The notes: generated by a model from the sequence alone, not told the origin. A stretch of 52,208 nucleotides of DNA from an uncultured Schlesneria sp. (GCA_903871875.1 CAIQIR010000009.1:1-52208); one strand, 5' to 3'. Shown: positions 35,935 through 45,607, numbered from the stretch's first letter. Translations and numbers: made by a program.

Positions 35935-36769
35935 ACCGTTAGCCCCCTACACGTGGCTCAACCTGGGTGGTCCCGCCCAGTACTTGCTGACCCCTCGTTC
36001 GATCGAAGAACTGACGGCTGTGGTCCGCGCGTGCCACGAAGAACAGATCGCGATCCACATTCTGGGCGGCGGCTCGAATCTGCTTGTCAAAGATGAAGGC
36101 GTCAGCGGCGCCGTCATTCGCTTAACGAACCCGGTGTTCGGCAACGTGTCGATCGAAGGCAACCGCGTGCGAGCCGGCGGCGGTGCATTACTGTCACATG
36201 TGATTGCGGAAACCATTCGCGTCGGCCTGGCGGGATTCGAGAACCTGGCCGGCATTCCGGGAACCATCGGCGGCGCCCTGTGCGGCAATTCCGGCGGACG
36301 ACTGGGCGAGATCTCGCAACTGGTCGAAAGCGTCAGTGGCCTGACCCTGCTGGGCGAGCAAGTCGTCCGCAGCAAGGACGAACTTTCCTTCGATTACCGC
36401 CAAAGCAACCTGGACGAAATGCTGATTATCGAAGCCGAATTCGTGCTGGCTCCCGGCGATCCCGAAGCCATTTCGCAGATTCTGAAAAAGAATTGGATCG
36501 CCAAGAAATCGGTACAGCCGCTCAGTTCTCAATCGGCCGGATGCATCTTCAAAAACCCCCGCGGCCAGCGAGCGGGACAACTGATCGAGCAAGCGGGTCT
36601 GAAGGGAACGCGGATTGGCGGCGCGGAAATCAGCGACCGTCACGCGAACTTCATCGTGACCCACGAGGGTGCCAAATCCGGTGACGTGATGCGGCTGATC
36701 GACCTGATCCGATCGAAGATTTCCGAACAATTCGGGGTCCATCTAGAGTCCGAAATCAAAATCTGGTAA
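35891..36769 (+). CDS. murB: UDP-N-acetylenolpyruvoylglucosamine reductase
   Basis: 292 residues from ATG at 35891 (MSSLDAFQPILQRDEPLAPY); a TTG 15 bases upstream is in frame but less likely. A flavoenzyme (FAD), it reduces UDP-GlcNAc-enolpyruvate to UDP-MurNAc. Motifs: HILGGGSNLLVKDEGVSGAV (FAD binding), GFENLAGIPGTIGGALCGNS, SFDYRQSNL, and the catalytic Ser region SSQSAGCIFKNPRGQRAG; the C-terminus with EISDRHANFIV is typical. Length and lack of the extra loop fit type II MurB. It overlaps murC by 44 bases. Confidence 0.94.
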   Translation: MSSLDAFQPILQRDEPLAPYTWLNLGGPAQYLLTPRSIEELTAVVRACHEEQIAIHILGGGSNLLVKDEGVSGAVIRLTNPVFGNVSIEGNRVRAGGGALLSHVIAETIRVGLAGFENLAGIPGTIGGALCGNSGGRLGEISQLVESVSGLTLLGEQVVRSKDELSFDYRQSNLDEMLIIEAEFVLAPGDPEAISQILKKNWIAKKSVQPLSSQSAGCIFKNPRGQRAGQLIEQAGLKGTRIGGAEISDRHANFIVTHEGAKSGDVMRLIDLIRSKISEQFGVHLESEIKIW

Positions 36770-36904
36770 GAACCCGGCTCGTTGTCGCCTGAAGTTTTCT
36801 CTATTCCCTCGGTGGAACACGAGATCGGAGCGTGGATTTCGCTTCGTCTTCACACGCGGTGACAGATCCATTCGTATCGCCACTCGATCGCAAGGAAGCG
36901 GTCT

Positions 36905-37891
36905 ATGCCCTCTGCATCTACATCATTACGCGTCGCAGTGCTGGCCGGAGGCGACTCCGACGAGCGAGAAATCAGCCTGAAAAGCGGGATGGCCGTCGAA
37001 GCCGCCTTGTCCCAGCGCGGGCATCGTGTCCTGCATCTCGATCCGGCCATCGTCGAATTGTCGGGAATCGACTGGAGTCAATTCGACGTGGCGTTTATCG
37101 CGCTGCATGGACGGTTTGGTGAAGACGGACAAGTGCAGCAGATTCTGGACGAAGCGGGCGTCAACTACACCGGTAGTAGCGCGGCCGCGTCCCGCCTGGC
37201 CTTCAGCAAATCGGCCGCCAAAGAAAAGTTCCTGCAAAGCGGCGTGCCCACTCCCGCGTATGCCTTGATTCACTACACCGACGACCTGGAACGAACCCAG
37301 CGAAAAGCGGCAGACATCGGCTATCCCCTGGTGGTCAAGCCGGACACGCAAGGCTCTAGCCTGGGTATCAGCATCGTTCGTCAACCCGAACAACTGGCGG
37401 CCGCCATCAAGCTCTGTTTTCAGTTCGATGGCTTCGGCGTGTTGGAAGCCATGGTCGAAGGCACGGAATGGACCGTCGGTCTGATCGACACCCAAACGCT
37501 CCCTGTCATCAAAATCGAAACGGATCGCGAATTTTTTGACTGGCAAGCCAAGTACGATGATGACGCCACGCGCTACATCTTCGATCCGAACGTATCACCT
37601 GACGTGATCGAATCGATCGAACGCACGGCCCTTAACGCCTGCCTCGCGATTGGCACCAGCGGCCTGGCGCGTGTCGATCTGCGATTGGACGCACAGCTGC
37701 AGCCGTGGGTGCTGGAAGTGAATACCGTGCCGGGTTTCACCGATCACAGTCTGCTTCCCAAAGCGGCCGCACGGATGGGAACCGATTTTCCGACCTTGTG
37801 TCACCAGATCGTGCAATCTTGCCAAGGCGTAAACGTTCCGGCCCCGCATCTGCGTCATGCCGCACGTGTCCGCCGATCCGTCGAAGAATAA
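36905..37891 (+). CDS. ddl: D-alanine--D-alanine ligase
   Basis: 328 residues from ATG at 36905 with AAGGAAG upstream. It joins two D-Ala for the peptidoglycan stem. ATP-grasp motifs: VLAGGDSDEREISLKSG (N-terminal), HGRFGEDGQVQQILDEAGVN (with the family HG-GEDG), VVKPDTQGSSLGISIV, EAMVEGTEWTVGLID and the metal/ATP site GLARVDLRLD with LEVNTVPGFTDHSLLPKAA. All conserved residues I can identify are present. Gap of 135 bases after murB. Confidence 0.95.
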   Translation: MPSASTSLRVAVLAGGDSDEREISLKSGMAVEAALSQRGHRVLHLDPAIVELSGIDWSQFDVAFIALHGRFGEDGQVQQILDEAGVNYTGSSAAASRLAFSKSAAKEKFLQSGVPTPAYALIHYTDDLERTQRKAADIGYPLVVKPDTQGSSLGISIVRQPEQLAAAIKLCFQFDGFGVLEAMVEGTEWTVGLIDTQTLPVIKIETDREFFDWQAKYDDDATRYIFDPNVSPDVIESIERTALNACLAIGTSGLARVDLRLDAQLQPWVLEVNTVPGFTDHSLLPKAAARMGTDFPTLCHQIVQSCQGVNVPAPHLRHAARVRRSVEE

Positions 37892-38029
37892 ACGTCACAG
37901 GCGAAATCGTGAGATCGTCCGGAATCGGCATCATCTGCCGGTCGGTTCCGATCCGATGTAGTTAACCAGAGGAGCCGCTCAAATGGTTTGAGCTGCGCCG
38001 TGGTAGACTCGTTGGATTGCAGCGATCAT

Positions 38030-39019
38030 ATGGCTCGTGTCGCGAAATCGGGTGCCAGCAAATCGCCGCCCGCCCCGGCCAGTTCGCCATTCCTCGAGTG
38101 GTTCTTTCGTCCCGCGATGCTGTTTCGCCTGTCGCTGGTGGCGGGGGTCTGCGCCCTGTGGCCCTATGCGTACCAGCGGCTGCCGTCGCTGGGAAAGCGA
38201 GCGGAATACCGGGTGACCTTTCAGCAGGTTCAGATCAGTCCCGCTCCGGAACGTCCCGTACCGGCGAACCTGATCGAGCAAGTCGAAAAGCTGGCCGATC
38301 TGCCGCGCGAACTTTCGATTCTGGACGAAGCGGTCACGGCTGATGTGGCCAATGCCTTTCGCAAACACCCCTGGGTATCGAAGGTGGTCCGCGTGCGGAA
38401 ATCGTTTCCGACGGTGATCACGGTCGAGTTGGAATATCGCCGACCGGTCGCCATGGTGCAGGTTCCCGAGGGACGCATCCCGATCGACATCGACGGTATC
38501 GTGCTGCCCACAACCGATTTCTCCAGCAGCGACATTGATCGCTTTCCACTGATTCAAAACATCAGCTCCAAACCGTCCGCTCGACCGGGCATCGTGTGGA
38601 GTGACCCGTCGGTACTCGCCGCGGCCAAGCTGGCGCAGTTGCTAGGGGACAAATGGAAAGCATTGAAGCTCGAAGCGATCTCACTGCCCCGAAATGCCAG
38701 CACGACCAGCGAGGTCAACGACGTCTCGCTGGAACTCGTCGGACTGGGCGGCTCACGCATCCTGTGGGGACGTACGCCGGGCAGCGACCATCCTGGCGAA
38801 CTGGAACCGACGCAGAAAATTCGACGTCTCGAAAACTACCTGACCGAATTCGGAGACTACGGTCAGCCCAACGGTCCCTACGAAATCGACATCCGCCATT
38901 GGCGGGAAAACTCGCGGCGGCCACTTGTCAGCGACCGACCGACAACGAAACCCAACCGTCCGCAGCGGGATGATTCTCGAATCCAAAGCTCGGAAGGAAA
39001 ACGACGCACGCGTAGTTGA
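38030..39019 (+). CDS. ftsQ: FtsQ-like cell division protein (POTRA domain)
   Basis: 329 residues from ATG at 38030; an in-frame TTG at 37988 and GTG near 38000 are alternatives, and Shine-Dalgarno evidence is weak. Topology: short basic N-terminus, one membrane segment (about 30-46, FRLSLVAGVCALWPYAY), then a periplasmic part whose FtsQ-type motif reads FRKHPWVSKVVRVRKSFPTV followed by VELEYRRPVAMVQV, with IDIDGIVLPTTDF. FtsQ normally links FtsB/FtsL to the divisome. It follows murC-murB-ddl as in many bacteria, but ftsA and ftsZ do not come next. The C-terminal tail is Arg/Ser/Pro-rich and extends beyond standard FtsQ length. Confidence 0.72.
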   Translation: MARVAKSGASKSPPAPASSPFLEWFFRPAMLFRLSLVAGVCALWPYAYQRLPSLGKRAEYRVTFQQVQISPAPERPVPANLIEQVEKLADLPRELSILDEAVTADVANAFRKHPWVSKVVRVRKSFPTVITVELEYRRPVAMVQVPEGRIPIDIDGIVLPTTDFSSSDIDRFPLIQNISSKPSARPGIVWSDPSVLAAAKLAQLLGDKWKALKLEAISLPRNASTTSEVNDVSLELVGLGGSRILWGRTPGSDHPGELEPTQKIRRLENYLTEFGDYGQPNGPYEIDIRHWRENSRRPLVSDRPTTKPNRPQRDDSRIQSSEGKRRTRS

Positions 39020-39285
39020 GAACCTGAAAAGGGCCTGAATCCGCCGCGGAAGGTGATCGACTTGTCACAGCAATTCACGCAGAATGGATCGCGAATTCGC
39101 TGACACGATCCGGCCGATGTTCGCTACGATAGGGGGTCGTGCTGACCCGCTGGTGGCCCCGATGTTCGTGTCTTCCCTGTCCTGCGGCAAACAGCGAATT
39201 CGGCGGCGCCGTTCGACCGATTAGTTTCACTGGATTTCGTTCCGTACCGCCCAACATTCCCTGCGAAAAACTTAAACGCGGCATT

Positions 39286-40974
39286 ATGGACATCGCTCAA
39301 ACACTCATTCGACATGGTCTCGTCACCAAGCCCCAGGTCGAGTCGGCGTTGCCGCAAGCGGCGGGAAAACGGGTCGACCGGGTGCTGATCGAAATGGGGA
39401 TCTGCAAAGAAGACGATGTCCTGCGGGCCTTCGCCGAAGAACTGGGAATGGACTTCGTCGAGGTCAAGCAGGAAAACATCGACGTCGAACTGCTGATGCA
39501 GTTCCCGACCACCGCCGTCTTCCGTCATGCCCTGCTGCCCTTGGCTCGCCGCAACGGCAGTGTCATTGTCGCCACCAGTGACCCGTTCAATCTGGAAGCG
39601 ATCGAAGAACTGTCGGCCGTCAGCGGGTTTCATCTGGAACCGGTCCTGGCACGACGGTTGGATGTGATCGAGTTGATCAAGGAGCATTTGGGCGTCGGCG
39701 GCGACACCTTGAATGAGCTGGTCGCACAACGTTCGGCCGAGGGGATCGAGCTGATCGGCGAACTGTCCCCCGACGACTCGGACCTGGCCCAGCAGGCCGA
39801 GAACGCGTCCGTGATCAAGCTGGTCAACGAACTGCTGGTCGAGGCGTTGGAACAACAGGCGAGCGACGTTCATATCGAACCGCAAGAATACGGGTTGACC
39901 ATCCGTTACCGCGTCGACGGACTGCTGCGAGTCCAACCGGTTCCCGAATCGATTGCCCACTTCTTCGCCGCGATCGTCACGCGGTTGAAGATCATGTCGA
40001 AATTGAATATCGCCGAGAAACGTGTCCCGCAGGACGGCCGCATCAAACTGCGGATCTCGGGCCGCGAAATCGACGTCCGCGTGTCGATCATTCCGATGGT
40101 CCACGGCGAAGGCGTGGTCATGCGTTTGCTGGACAAAGGCCGCATGGTCTTCAATCTGAAGAACGTCGGGATGCCCGACCACCTGGCAAAAACCTTCCAC
40201 GAATTGATCGCCCTGCCCCACGGCATCATCCTGGTGACCGGTCCGACCGGTAGCGGAAAAACGTCGACGCTGTACAGCGCCTTGAACGAGATCAAAGAAC
40301 CGACGATCAAGATCATCACGGTCGAAGACCCTGTCGAATATCAGAACCCGGGGATCAGTCAGATTCAGGTGCATTCCAAAGTCGGCCTGACCTTCGCCGC
40401 GGGTCTGCGAAGTATTCTGCGTCACGATCCCGACGTGATTCTGATCGGGGAAATTCGCGACGGCGAAACGGCGGAAGCGGCCATCCAGGCTTCGCTGACC
40501 GGTCACCTGGTCTTCAGTACGCTGCACACCAACGACGCCCCTGGTGCCTTTGCCCGACTGGTCGATATGGGCGTGGAACCGTATCTGGTCGCGAGTACCG
40601 TGGAAGGCGTGCTGGCCCAGCGGCTGGTCCGCGTGCTGTGCAAGCATTGCAAGGAACAGTATCGCCCCGCCGATGACGAACTGCCCGAAGACTTTCCTCA
40701 CCCCGCCCCAGACCTCCTCTGGAAGCCGGTCGGGTGCCGCGAGTGCAAGGGAACGGGCTACGCCGGACGCCGGGCGATCTTCGAACTGCTGCGAACCGAC
40801 CCCGAGATTGGTCGCCTGTGCATCCACCGGGCAAGTAGTTCTGAAGTGCGAGACTACGCCCTGAAGAAGGGGATGGTCTCGCTGCGTCTATCCGGCTTCC
40901 AACGGGTGCTCGACGGCACCACGACGCTGGAAGAAGTGCTACGCATCACCAAGCGCGACATCGCGGGGGGCTAG
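39286..40974 (+). CDS. gspE: Secretion/pilus ATPase, GspE/PilB family
   Basis: 562 residues from ATG at 39286 ([17 protein letters not shown]), no strong Shine-Dalgarno site; the open frame extends to 39139 without support. N-terminal T2SSE_N-like domain (about 1-150; [20 protein letters not shown]). Hexameric ATPase core with [20 protein letters not shown], Walker [11 protein letters not shown], Asp box [17 protein letters not shown], Walker [16 protein letters not shown], His box [12 protein letters not shown], and a zinc tetracysteine CKHCKEQ...CRECKGTG. It powers type II secretion or type IV pilus assembly from the inner membrane; GspE or PilB cannot be told apart here. pilM lies 36 kb away at the other end of the window. 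Confidence 0.92.
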   Translation: MDIAQTLIRHGLVTKPQVESALPQAAGKRVDRVLIEMGICKEDDVLRAFAEELGMDFVEVKQENIDVELLMQFPTTAVFRHALLPLARRNGSVIVATSDPFNLEAIEELSAVSGFHLEPVLARRLDVIELIKEHLGVGGDTLNELVAQRSAEGIELIGELSPDDSDLAQQAENASVIKLVNELLVEALEQQASDVHIEPQEYGLTIRYRVDGLLRVQPVPESIAHFFAAIVTRLKIMSKLNIAEKRVPQDGRIKLRISGREIDVRVSIIPMVHGEGVVMRLLDKGRMVFNLKNVGMPDHLAKTFHELIALPHGIILVTGPTGSGKTSTLYSALNEIKEPTIKIITVEDPVEYQNPGISQIQVHSKVGLTFAAGLRSILRHDPDVILIGEIRDGETAEAAIQASLTGHLVFSTLHTNDAPGAFARLVDMGVEPYLVASTVEGVLAQRLVRVLCKHCKEQYRPADDELPEDFPHPAPDLLWKPVGCRECKGTGYAGRRAIFELLRTDPEIGRLCIHRASSSEVRDYALKKGMVSLRLSGFQRVLDGTTTLEEVLRITKRDIAGG

Positions 40975-40979
40975 TCAGA

Positions 40980-40997
40980 CCGCCGCTCCAGCGGCGG
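40980..40997. terminator. GC-rich palindrome between convergent genes
   Basis: CCGCCGCT and AGCGGCGG around a 2-base centre. No T-run; a possible bidirectional stop for gspE and the fusion gene ending at 41012. Confidence 0.4.
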
Positions 40998-41011
40998 CCG
41001 ATCTCGACAAC

Positions 41012-43078
41012 CTACCACAGCACTTCAAACAGATTGCTGCGATCATCCGTCCAGACAATCGGCCGCTTTCCCAACTTGTCCTGAGCCCGTGATCCGATGC
41101 TGGCGGCCAGCACGTCCGGCTGGCGAGCCAACAGAGCCCACACCGCTTTGAAGGACCCGGTCTCGGGATTGGCATCGCTGATGCGGATCTGGGAAGCCAG
41201 TCCCAGTTCGTTCGCCAGACCGACCATCACCGGCCGCAGGTCGAAGTGCAAATTGGAAATGTGACAGGCCAGGACGCCATCCGGTTTCAGATGTCGCAAG
41301 TAGGCCGAGATCGCTTCCTTCGTCAGCAGATGAGCGGGAATCGCGTCACCCGAAAACGCGTCCAACACCAGGATGTCAAACTGCTGCGGCGCTTCGAACT
41401 CCAGTGCCAGGCGTGCGTCGCCCGTGACAATCGATAACTCGGCCGGACAATCCTTCATGTACGAGAAATGCTGCCGGGCCATCGCAATGACATCGGGATT
41501 GATCTCGTACAAGCGATATCGATCTCCCGGTTGACCATAGGCCAACAGCGTCCCCACACCCAATCCCACAATGCCCACATGCTTCGACTGCCCCGGACGC
41601 AGGCCCTGCATCAGTTGTCCCACTCCGGATGATTCCGAGTAGTACGCGGTGGGAATCCGACGCCGCTTTGGCGAGACGAACTGCGAGCCATGTTCGATCC
41701 GTCCATGCGCCAACCGGATCATGCGCTGATCCCCCTCGCGGCCAGGCAATTGCTCGACCTTCAGCACGCCGTAGAAATTGCGAGCGACCGCCATCGATCC
41801 TTCCGCATGCCGACCAAACTGCGAGAACACTCCCACCGCCATCAACAGGGCCGCGGGAACCAGTATTGGCTGACACCAGCCTGGCACGGGCAATCGAACC
41901 TGGTCCTCGTGCAATCGCAGGCACAGGTACAGCACGGCAAAGCCGACGATTCCCAGATGCAATTCGTAGTACGACGCGAAGACCAGCGGAGCCACCAGTC
42001 CCACAAACAATCCCCCGGCAGCTCCACCGGCGGAAATCGTCAGGAAGAAGGCGGTCAGATATTTCGGATCAGGCTTCAGCGCCACCAGTTCCCCGTGACA
42101 GACCATGCAGGTACAGAACAAGGCACCGAAATAGACCGCGACCTGCGGCAGCAATGGATACTGCGCCCCCCGGCTGCCGAGGAAGATCGTCGCCACGAGC
42201 AACAGCGCGGAAGCCACGGCATACGGTCGCCGCGAGTACCAGCGATCGCTGTCAAAACACAGGATGAAGGTCACCAGATACAGCGCCAGCGGCAACACCC
42301 ACAGGAAGGGAATCACGGCCACATCGAGGCAGACCTGATTCGTCGTCGCCAGCAGCATCACCGACGGCGTCATCGCCAGACCAAACCACAGACCGGCCAT
42401 CCCCCAGGTCGGACGAACGGCCGCGACCACCGGCTGGACCACCAACACATCCACGGCGGGGACCACGGCTCGTTGCCACATCACGACCGCACTGCCCGAA
42501 CACAACAGCGCAAATAGTCCGAACAAGACCGACCAGAGGATCGACTGGGTCGCCGTCGAGAATGATGGTTCCACCACAAACGGGTAGGAAATCAAAGCCA
42601 GTAACGAACCGAGGTTCGAGAGCGAATAAAGTCGATACGGCGATTGACCAGCGTGGGTCCGGCTGAACCAACCCTGCAGTAACGGCCCGGTCGACGAGAG
42701 AATGAAATAGGGCAGACCGACACTCGACATCGTCAGCAGAATAATCTTCAAGGCCGGCCAGTCGCTGTTCGTCGGCTTCCACGCGGGATCGGGTGTGATC
42801 GGCAATGTGACCAGCGCCAGCACCAGCAGACCGACATGCAAATAACCTTGATGCCGGGGCGTCAGGTATTGCGTCGTCAGATGGGCGTACGCATACCCGG
42901 CGAATAACAAGACCTGGAAGACCAGCATGCAGGTCGTCCAAACGGCCGGGCTACCGCCGAACCACGGCAGAATATATTTGCCGATCAGTGGTTGGACCTG
43001 AAACAGCAAAAACGCACTCAAAAAAATCGTGGCCGCATAAGCGATTGCCAAACCACGGCCGGAACCGCGCTGCGTCAT
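41012..43078 (-). CDS. Fused membrane transporter-like / spermidine synthase-like protein (copy 2)
   Basis: 688 residues from ATG at 43078 (MTQRGSGRGLAIAYAATIF); AGGG lies 8 bases upstream. About twelve membrane segments fill residues about 10-430 (FLSAFLLFQVQPLIGKYILP, the typical opener; LWFGLAMTPSVMLLATTNQV). From about residue 500 a methyltransferase-like fold follows: HVGIVGLGVGTLLAYGQPGD, YRLYEINPDVIAMARQHFSY, FDILVLDAFSGDAIPAHLLT. The family is widespread in planctomycetes and its substrate is unknown. It differs in sequence and length from the 874-residue relative at 10959-13583, so the two are not a recent duplication. Confidence 0.87.
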   Translation of the reverse strand: MTQRGSGRGLAIAYAATIFLSAFLLFQVQPLIGKYILPWFGGSPAVWTTCMLVFQVLLFAGYAYAHLTTQYLTPRHQGYLHVGLLVLALVTLPITPDPAWKPTNSDWPALKIILLTMSSVGLPYFILSSTGPLLQGWFSRTHAGQSPYRLYSLSNLGSLLALISYPFVVEPSFSTATQSILWSVLFGLFALLCSGSAVVMWQRAVVPAVDVLVVQPVVAAVRPTWGMAGLWFGLAMTPSVMLLATTNQVCLDVAVIPFLWVLPLALYLVTFILCFDSDRWYSRRPYAVASALLLVATIFLGSRGAQYPLLPQVAVYFGALFCTCMVCHGELVALKPDPKYLTAFFLTISAGGAAGGLFVGLVAPLVFASYYELHLGIVGFAVLYLCLRLHEDQVRLPVPGWCQPILVPAALLMAVGVFSQFGRHAEGSMAVARNFYGVLKVEQLPGREGDQRMIRLAHGRIEHGSQFVSPKRRRIPTAYYSESSGVGQLMQGLRPGQSKHVGIVGLGVGTLLAYGQPGDRYRLYEINPDVIAMARQHFSYMKDCPAELSIVTGDARLALEFEAPQQFDILVLDAFSGDAIPAHLLTKEAISAYLRHLKPDGVLACHISNLHFDLRPVMVGLANELGLASQIRISDANPETGSFKAVWALLARQPDVLAASIGSRAQDKLGKRPIVWTDDRSNLFEVLW

Positions 43079-43249
43079 GATCGTCGCCCTGTTGTCCTGC
43101 CCCGTGCGGGTTGTAACGAATAGACCGGTCATTCCAACGGAAGACCGCTTCGCCGACCCCGGGACATTCCAACATAGCTTTTAAATCGGGCGGATGTCGC
43201 CATTTGGCAACATGATCTCGACCGGTCCTGTGAGCGATTTCTCGCAGCA

Positions 43250-43288
43250 AATCGGGGCGTGCCCTTCACCCGCCCCGATTCGATTTTT
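43250..43288. terminator. Terminator hairpin after the PfkB kinase gene
   Basis: AATCGGGGCG (43250-43259) and CGCCCCGATT (43271-43280) form a 10-bp stem with an 11-base loop. The T-run (43284-43288) lies on the plus side, so it is better for plus-strand transcripts, yet the neighbouring genes are on the minus strand. Confidence 0.45.
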
Positions 43289-43306
43289 CAACACCTGACC
43301 TTCGCT

Positions 43307-44302
43307 CTAGATGCCACTGACCAGCCGAGCGACTTCGTCCTTGGTGAACGGCGTTTGCAGCCGAGCCCCCATCTGAGCGACGACGCGTGAGGCGGCGTGC
43401 GATGCCAGGTGGCCAGCTTGTCTCCAGCTCAGTCCATTCGTGATGCCGTACAGGATGCCGGCGGCGTACATGTCACCGGCGCCGGTGGTGTCGACCGCTT
43501 TCGTTGTGACGCCTTCGATCGGAATCGTTTTGCCCGCGTGCATGAGCAGCGATCCATCCTCGCCCAGCGTCAGAGCCACGTCGGCGGCGTGACTGTGGAT
43601 CTTTTGAGCGCAATCGACGGCGTCGGTCAATCCGGTCAGGCTGCGGGCTTCTTCCAGATTGCAGAACAACAGATCGATCGGCCCCTGGATCAGTTCCCAA
43701 AACAGGTCACGATGCATTTGAATCAAAAACGGATCGGACACGGTGAACGCCACTTTGACGCCGTTCTTTTTCGCCAGCTCGATCGCTTTGATCGCCGCAT
43801 GTTTGGTCGAATCGCCGGCGAACAGATAGCCTTCGATGTAGACATACTTGGCCTGGCGAATTTCGCTCTCGGAAATGTCTTCGGGGCGAAGCGTGGCGGA
43901 CAGACCCAGATGAGTCAGCATCGTGCGCTGTGCATCCTCGGTGATCAAGACGACACAGGCCCCGGTCTGGCCTTCGCCGCGCGGGACTTCGATCGTCACG
44001 CCCAGATGACGCATATCCTGCAGCCAGAAATCGCCCAGTTCGTCGACGCCAGTCTTGCCTGCGTAAGCGGCCTTCCCACCAAATTCGGCGATGCCCGCGA
44101 TCGTGTTCGCAGCCGATCCCCCGGCGCAGCGACTGATCTTGGCTCCGAGAATCGACTGCAGCACGCGCGATTGAGTGTCTTCGTCGACCAGTGTCATGAT
44201 CCCCTTGGGAAACTTCAGACCGTCGAGCACTGAATCATCAATCCGCGCCTGAATATCGACCAGAGAATTGCCAACGCCGTAGACGTCATAGTTGGTGGGC
44301 AT
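43307..44302 (-). CDS. PfkB-family carbohydrate or nucleoside kinase
   Basis: 331 residues from ATG at 44302 ([20 protein letters not shown]); the frame extends upstream without support. Ribokinase/PfkB fold: N-terminal substrate-side motif [20 protein letters not shown], then the family signature [20 protein letters not shown], with the catalytic Asp in DTTGAGD. The sequence is close in style to adenosine kinase-like members ([28 protein letters not shown]), but the substrate cannot be fixed from motifs alone. Alternatives are fructokinase or inosine/adenosine kinase. It is a single gene between the yjbQ locus and the spermidine-synthase fusion. Confidence 0.87.
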   Translation of the reverse strand: MPTNYDVYGVGNSLVDIQARIDDSVLDGLKFPKGIMTLVDEDTQSRVLQSILGAKISRCAGGSAANTIAGIAEFGGKAAYAGKTGVDELGDFWLQDMRHLGVTIEVPRGEGQTGACVVLITEDAQRTMLTHLGLSATLRPEDISESEIRQAKYVYIEGYLFAGDSTKHAAIKAIELAKKNGVKVAFTVSDPFLIQMHRDLFWELIQGPIDLLFCNLEEARSLTGLTDAVDCAQKIHSHAADVALTLGEDGSLLMHAGKTIPIEGVTTKAVDTTGAGDMYAAGILYGITNGLSWRQAGHLASHAASRVVAQMGARLQTPFTKDEVARLVSGI

Positions 44303-44482
44303 AGGAAGCACTTTCGAGAAAAACGAACCAAATCGAACGACACCCGCCGTCCCGCAAACACCAGAATTCCGGAACAAGACCACGGGGTTCTAGCAAACCC
44401 TTGTCCCGCTCGCCACTCGCCGAAAACCTCTGTTTGAACAGCTTGGCGATTTCCGATTTGAACTTTCAGACCAATCACCGAC

Positions 44483-45028
44483 TCACTGATTTATTCGGAT
44501 TCCCTCTTTGATGGGCTGAAAAAGTTCCTCTAACTCTGTGTCTCGCTGATGACAGAAGGTGCCATTTCCGTGAATCGATAGACAATATCCTCCTGGCTTG
44601 TACAGGATCCAAAGCCGACCCTCGGAGTTTCTCTCATACCGACGACAATGAAGCACACCTCCCAGATCGAACGAGAAGCGCGTGGCACCCGTTTCGGGAT
44701 GAATTTCTACCGAGACCAGAGCTTGTCCGTCGAGTTGTCTGATCGCCTTGTCGATTCGACGGAACGAAGCCGAACTTGTCGCCAGTTCATGCGTGTCCTG
44801 CGTGATCCGCCAGTGGCAGAGATAAATCCAAAGCCACCATTCGCCTCGCACTGTGACCGCCCGCCGCCGGAAGACTTCGGAATCGGACTTGGTCTTGAAC
44901 GGCTGTATGATACTCAGCGAGGGCCGGCCGAAGTTCATCGACAGGTTCAGCTGTCGATCGAATTGCAGCCCCCAACACAGCTCCCCGTGGAGACGTTGAA
45001 ATGTCTTGTCGATGGCTTTCATAGTCAT
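44483..45028 (-). CDS. Orphan protein downstream of truncated yjbQ (immunity-like)
   Basis: 181 residues from ATG at 45028; a second ATG two codons later. It begins 13 bases after the stop of the truncated yjbQ copy. Sequence features: LCWGLQFDRQLNLSMNFGRP, GEWWLWIYLCHWRI (aromatic-rich strand), LGGVLHCRRYERNSEGRLWI, and an end of ELEELFQPIKEGIRIN. The many short beta-like runs, absence of signal peptide or catalytic motif and AT-rich composition relative to its neighbours recall single-domain immunity proteins of polymorphic toxin systems. That is a resemblance, not a recognised family. No toxin gene is beside it. Could equally be an unrelated orphan. Confidence 0.6.
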   Translation of the reverse strand: MTMKAIDKTFQRLHGELCWGLQFDRQLNLSMNFGRPSLSIIQPFKTKSDSEVFRRRAVTVRGEWWLWIYLCHWRITQDTHELATSSASFRRIDKAIRQLDGQALVSVEIHPETGATRFSFDLGGVLHCRRYERNSEGRLWILYKPGGYCLSIHGNGTFCHQRDTELEELFQPIKEGIRINQ

Positions 45029-45041
45029 TTGATAAAAAGCC

Positions 45042-45347
45042 TCACTCCCCGATCACTTTCACCAACACCCGTTTCGGCCTGCGACCGTCGAACTCGCCGT
45101 AGAAGATCTGTTCCCACGGGCCGAAGTCGAGCTTTCCATTCGTAATCGCGACCACGACTTCTCGACCCATGATCTGGCGTTTCATGTGGGCGTCGGCATT
45201 GTCTTCACCCGTGCGATTGTGATTGTACCGCTGTGGTGATGCGTCAAATGGTGCGAGACCTTCAAGCCACTTCTTGTAGTCCTCATGCAGTCCCGGTTCA
45301 TCATCGTTGATAAAAACCGAGGCGGTAATATGCATGGCATTGCCCAT
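45042..45347 (-). pseudogene. yjbQ: 5'-truncated second copy of yjbQ
   Basis: Matches the last 98 or so codons of the intact yjbQ at 46042-46464, lying exactly 1,000 bases away without gaps. Counting by hand over 45051-45340 gives about 55 mismatches in 290 bases (about 81% identity), while the proteins differ at only 4 of 98 positions (Pro/Ser, Gly/Asp, Gln/Arg, Asn/Ala). The first roughly 40 residues are missing: similarity stops near 45347, beside the plus-strand HTH fragment. The conserved block [20 protein letters not shown] is intact. A frame is open upstream to 45431, but its N-terminus is unrelated. Probably non-functional, having lost part of the YjbQ fold. Confidence 0.82.
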
Positions 45348-45364
45348 CCCCAATTTGGATACTC

Positions 45365-45607
45365 TTGATTTCCCGCCTGAAACCGACGCCACCAACGCCA
45401 AAACCACGACAACCAAAAGACAAGATACCAAAGGAACTTCGCCCGGTGTATGCCGAGGTCGCTGTGAAGGCCGCAGAGTTTCGAGGCCAAGGGAAGACCC
45501 ACATGGAGGTCTGCGAAGCTCTGAACGATCTTGGCTTCAAGACAAGAACTGGGAAACCGTGGCGACACCCTCAGCAGATCGTAAAGTTGCTGAGATCGTT
45601 TGGCTGA
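45365..45607 (+). CDS. HTH fragment resembling a recombinase C-terminal domain
   Basis: 80 residues from TTG at 45365. The frame is open back to 45329, and there is no Shine-Dalgarno site, so the 5' end is probably missing. After a Pro/Lys-rich start comes [20 protein letters not shown], then [20 protein letters not shown], followed by [17 protein letters not shown] and stop. The second half matches the pattern of the Recombinase/HTH domain of serine site-specific recombinases (LN-x-x-G-x-x-TR-x-GKPW-x-x-x-x-V-x-x-LL). It stands at the junction where the yjbQ fragment breaks off and runs opposite to its neighbours. Probably the 3' remnant of a mobile-element gene. Confidence 0.45.
   Translation: MISRLKPTPPTPKPRQPKDKIPKELRPVYAEVAVKAAEFRGQGKTHMEVCEALNDLGFKTRTGKPWRHPQQIVKLLRSFG

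Noticed and set aside
39124-40827. 567-codon open frame antisense to the GspE/PilB gene
   Set aside because: It lies fully opposite a gene with every expected ATPase motif; composition is typical of antisense in high-GC3 DNA.
45042-45431. Calling the truncated yjbQ a complete 129-residue gene
   Set aside because: The upstream extension (hydrophobic Val/Leu/Ala) is unrelated to YjbQ and is antisense to the HTH fragment; the normal N-terminal part is absent.
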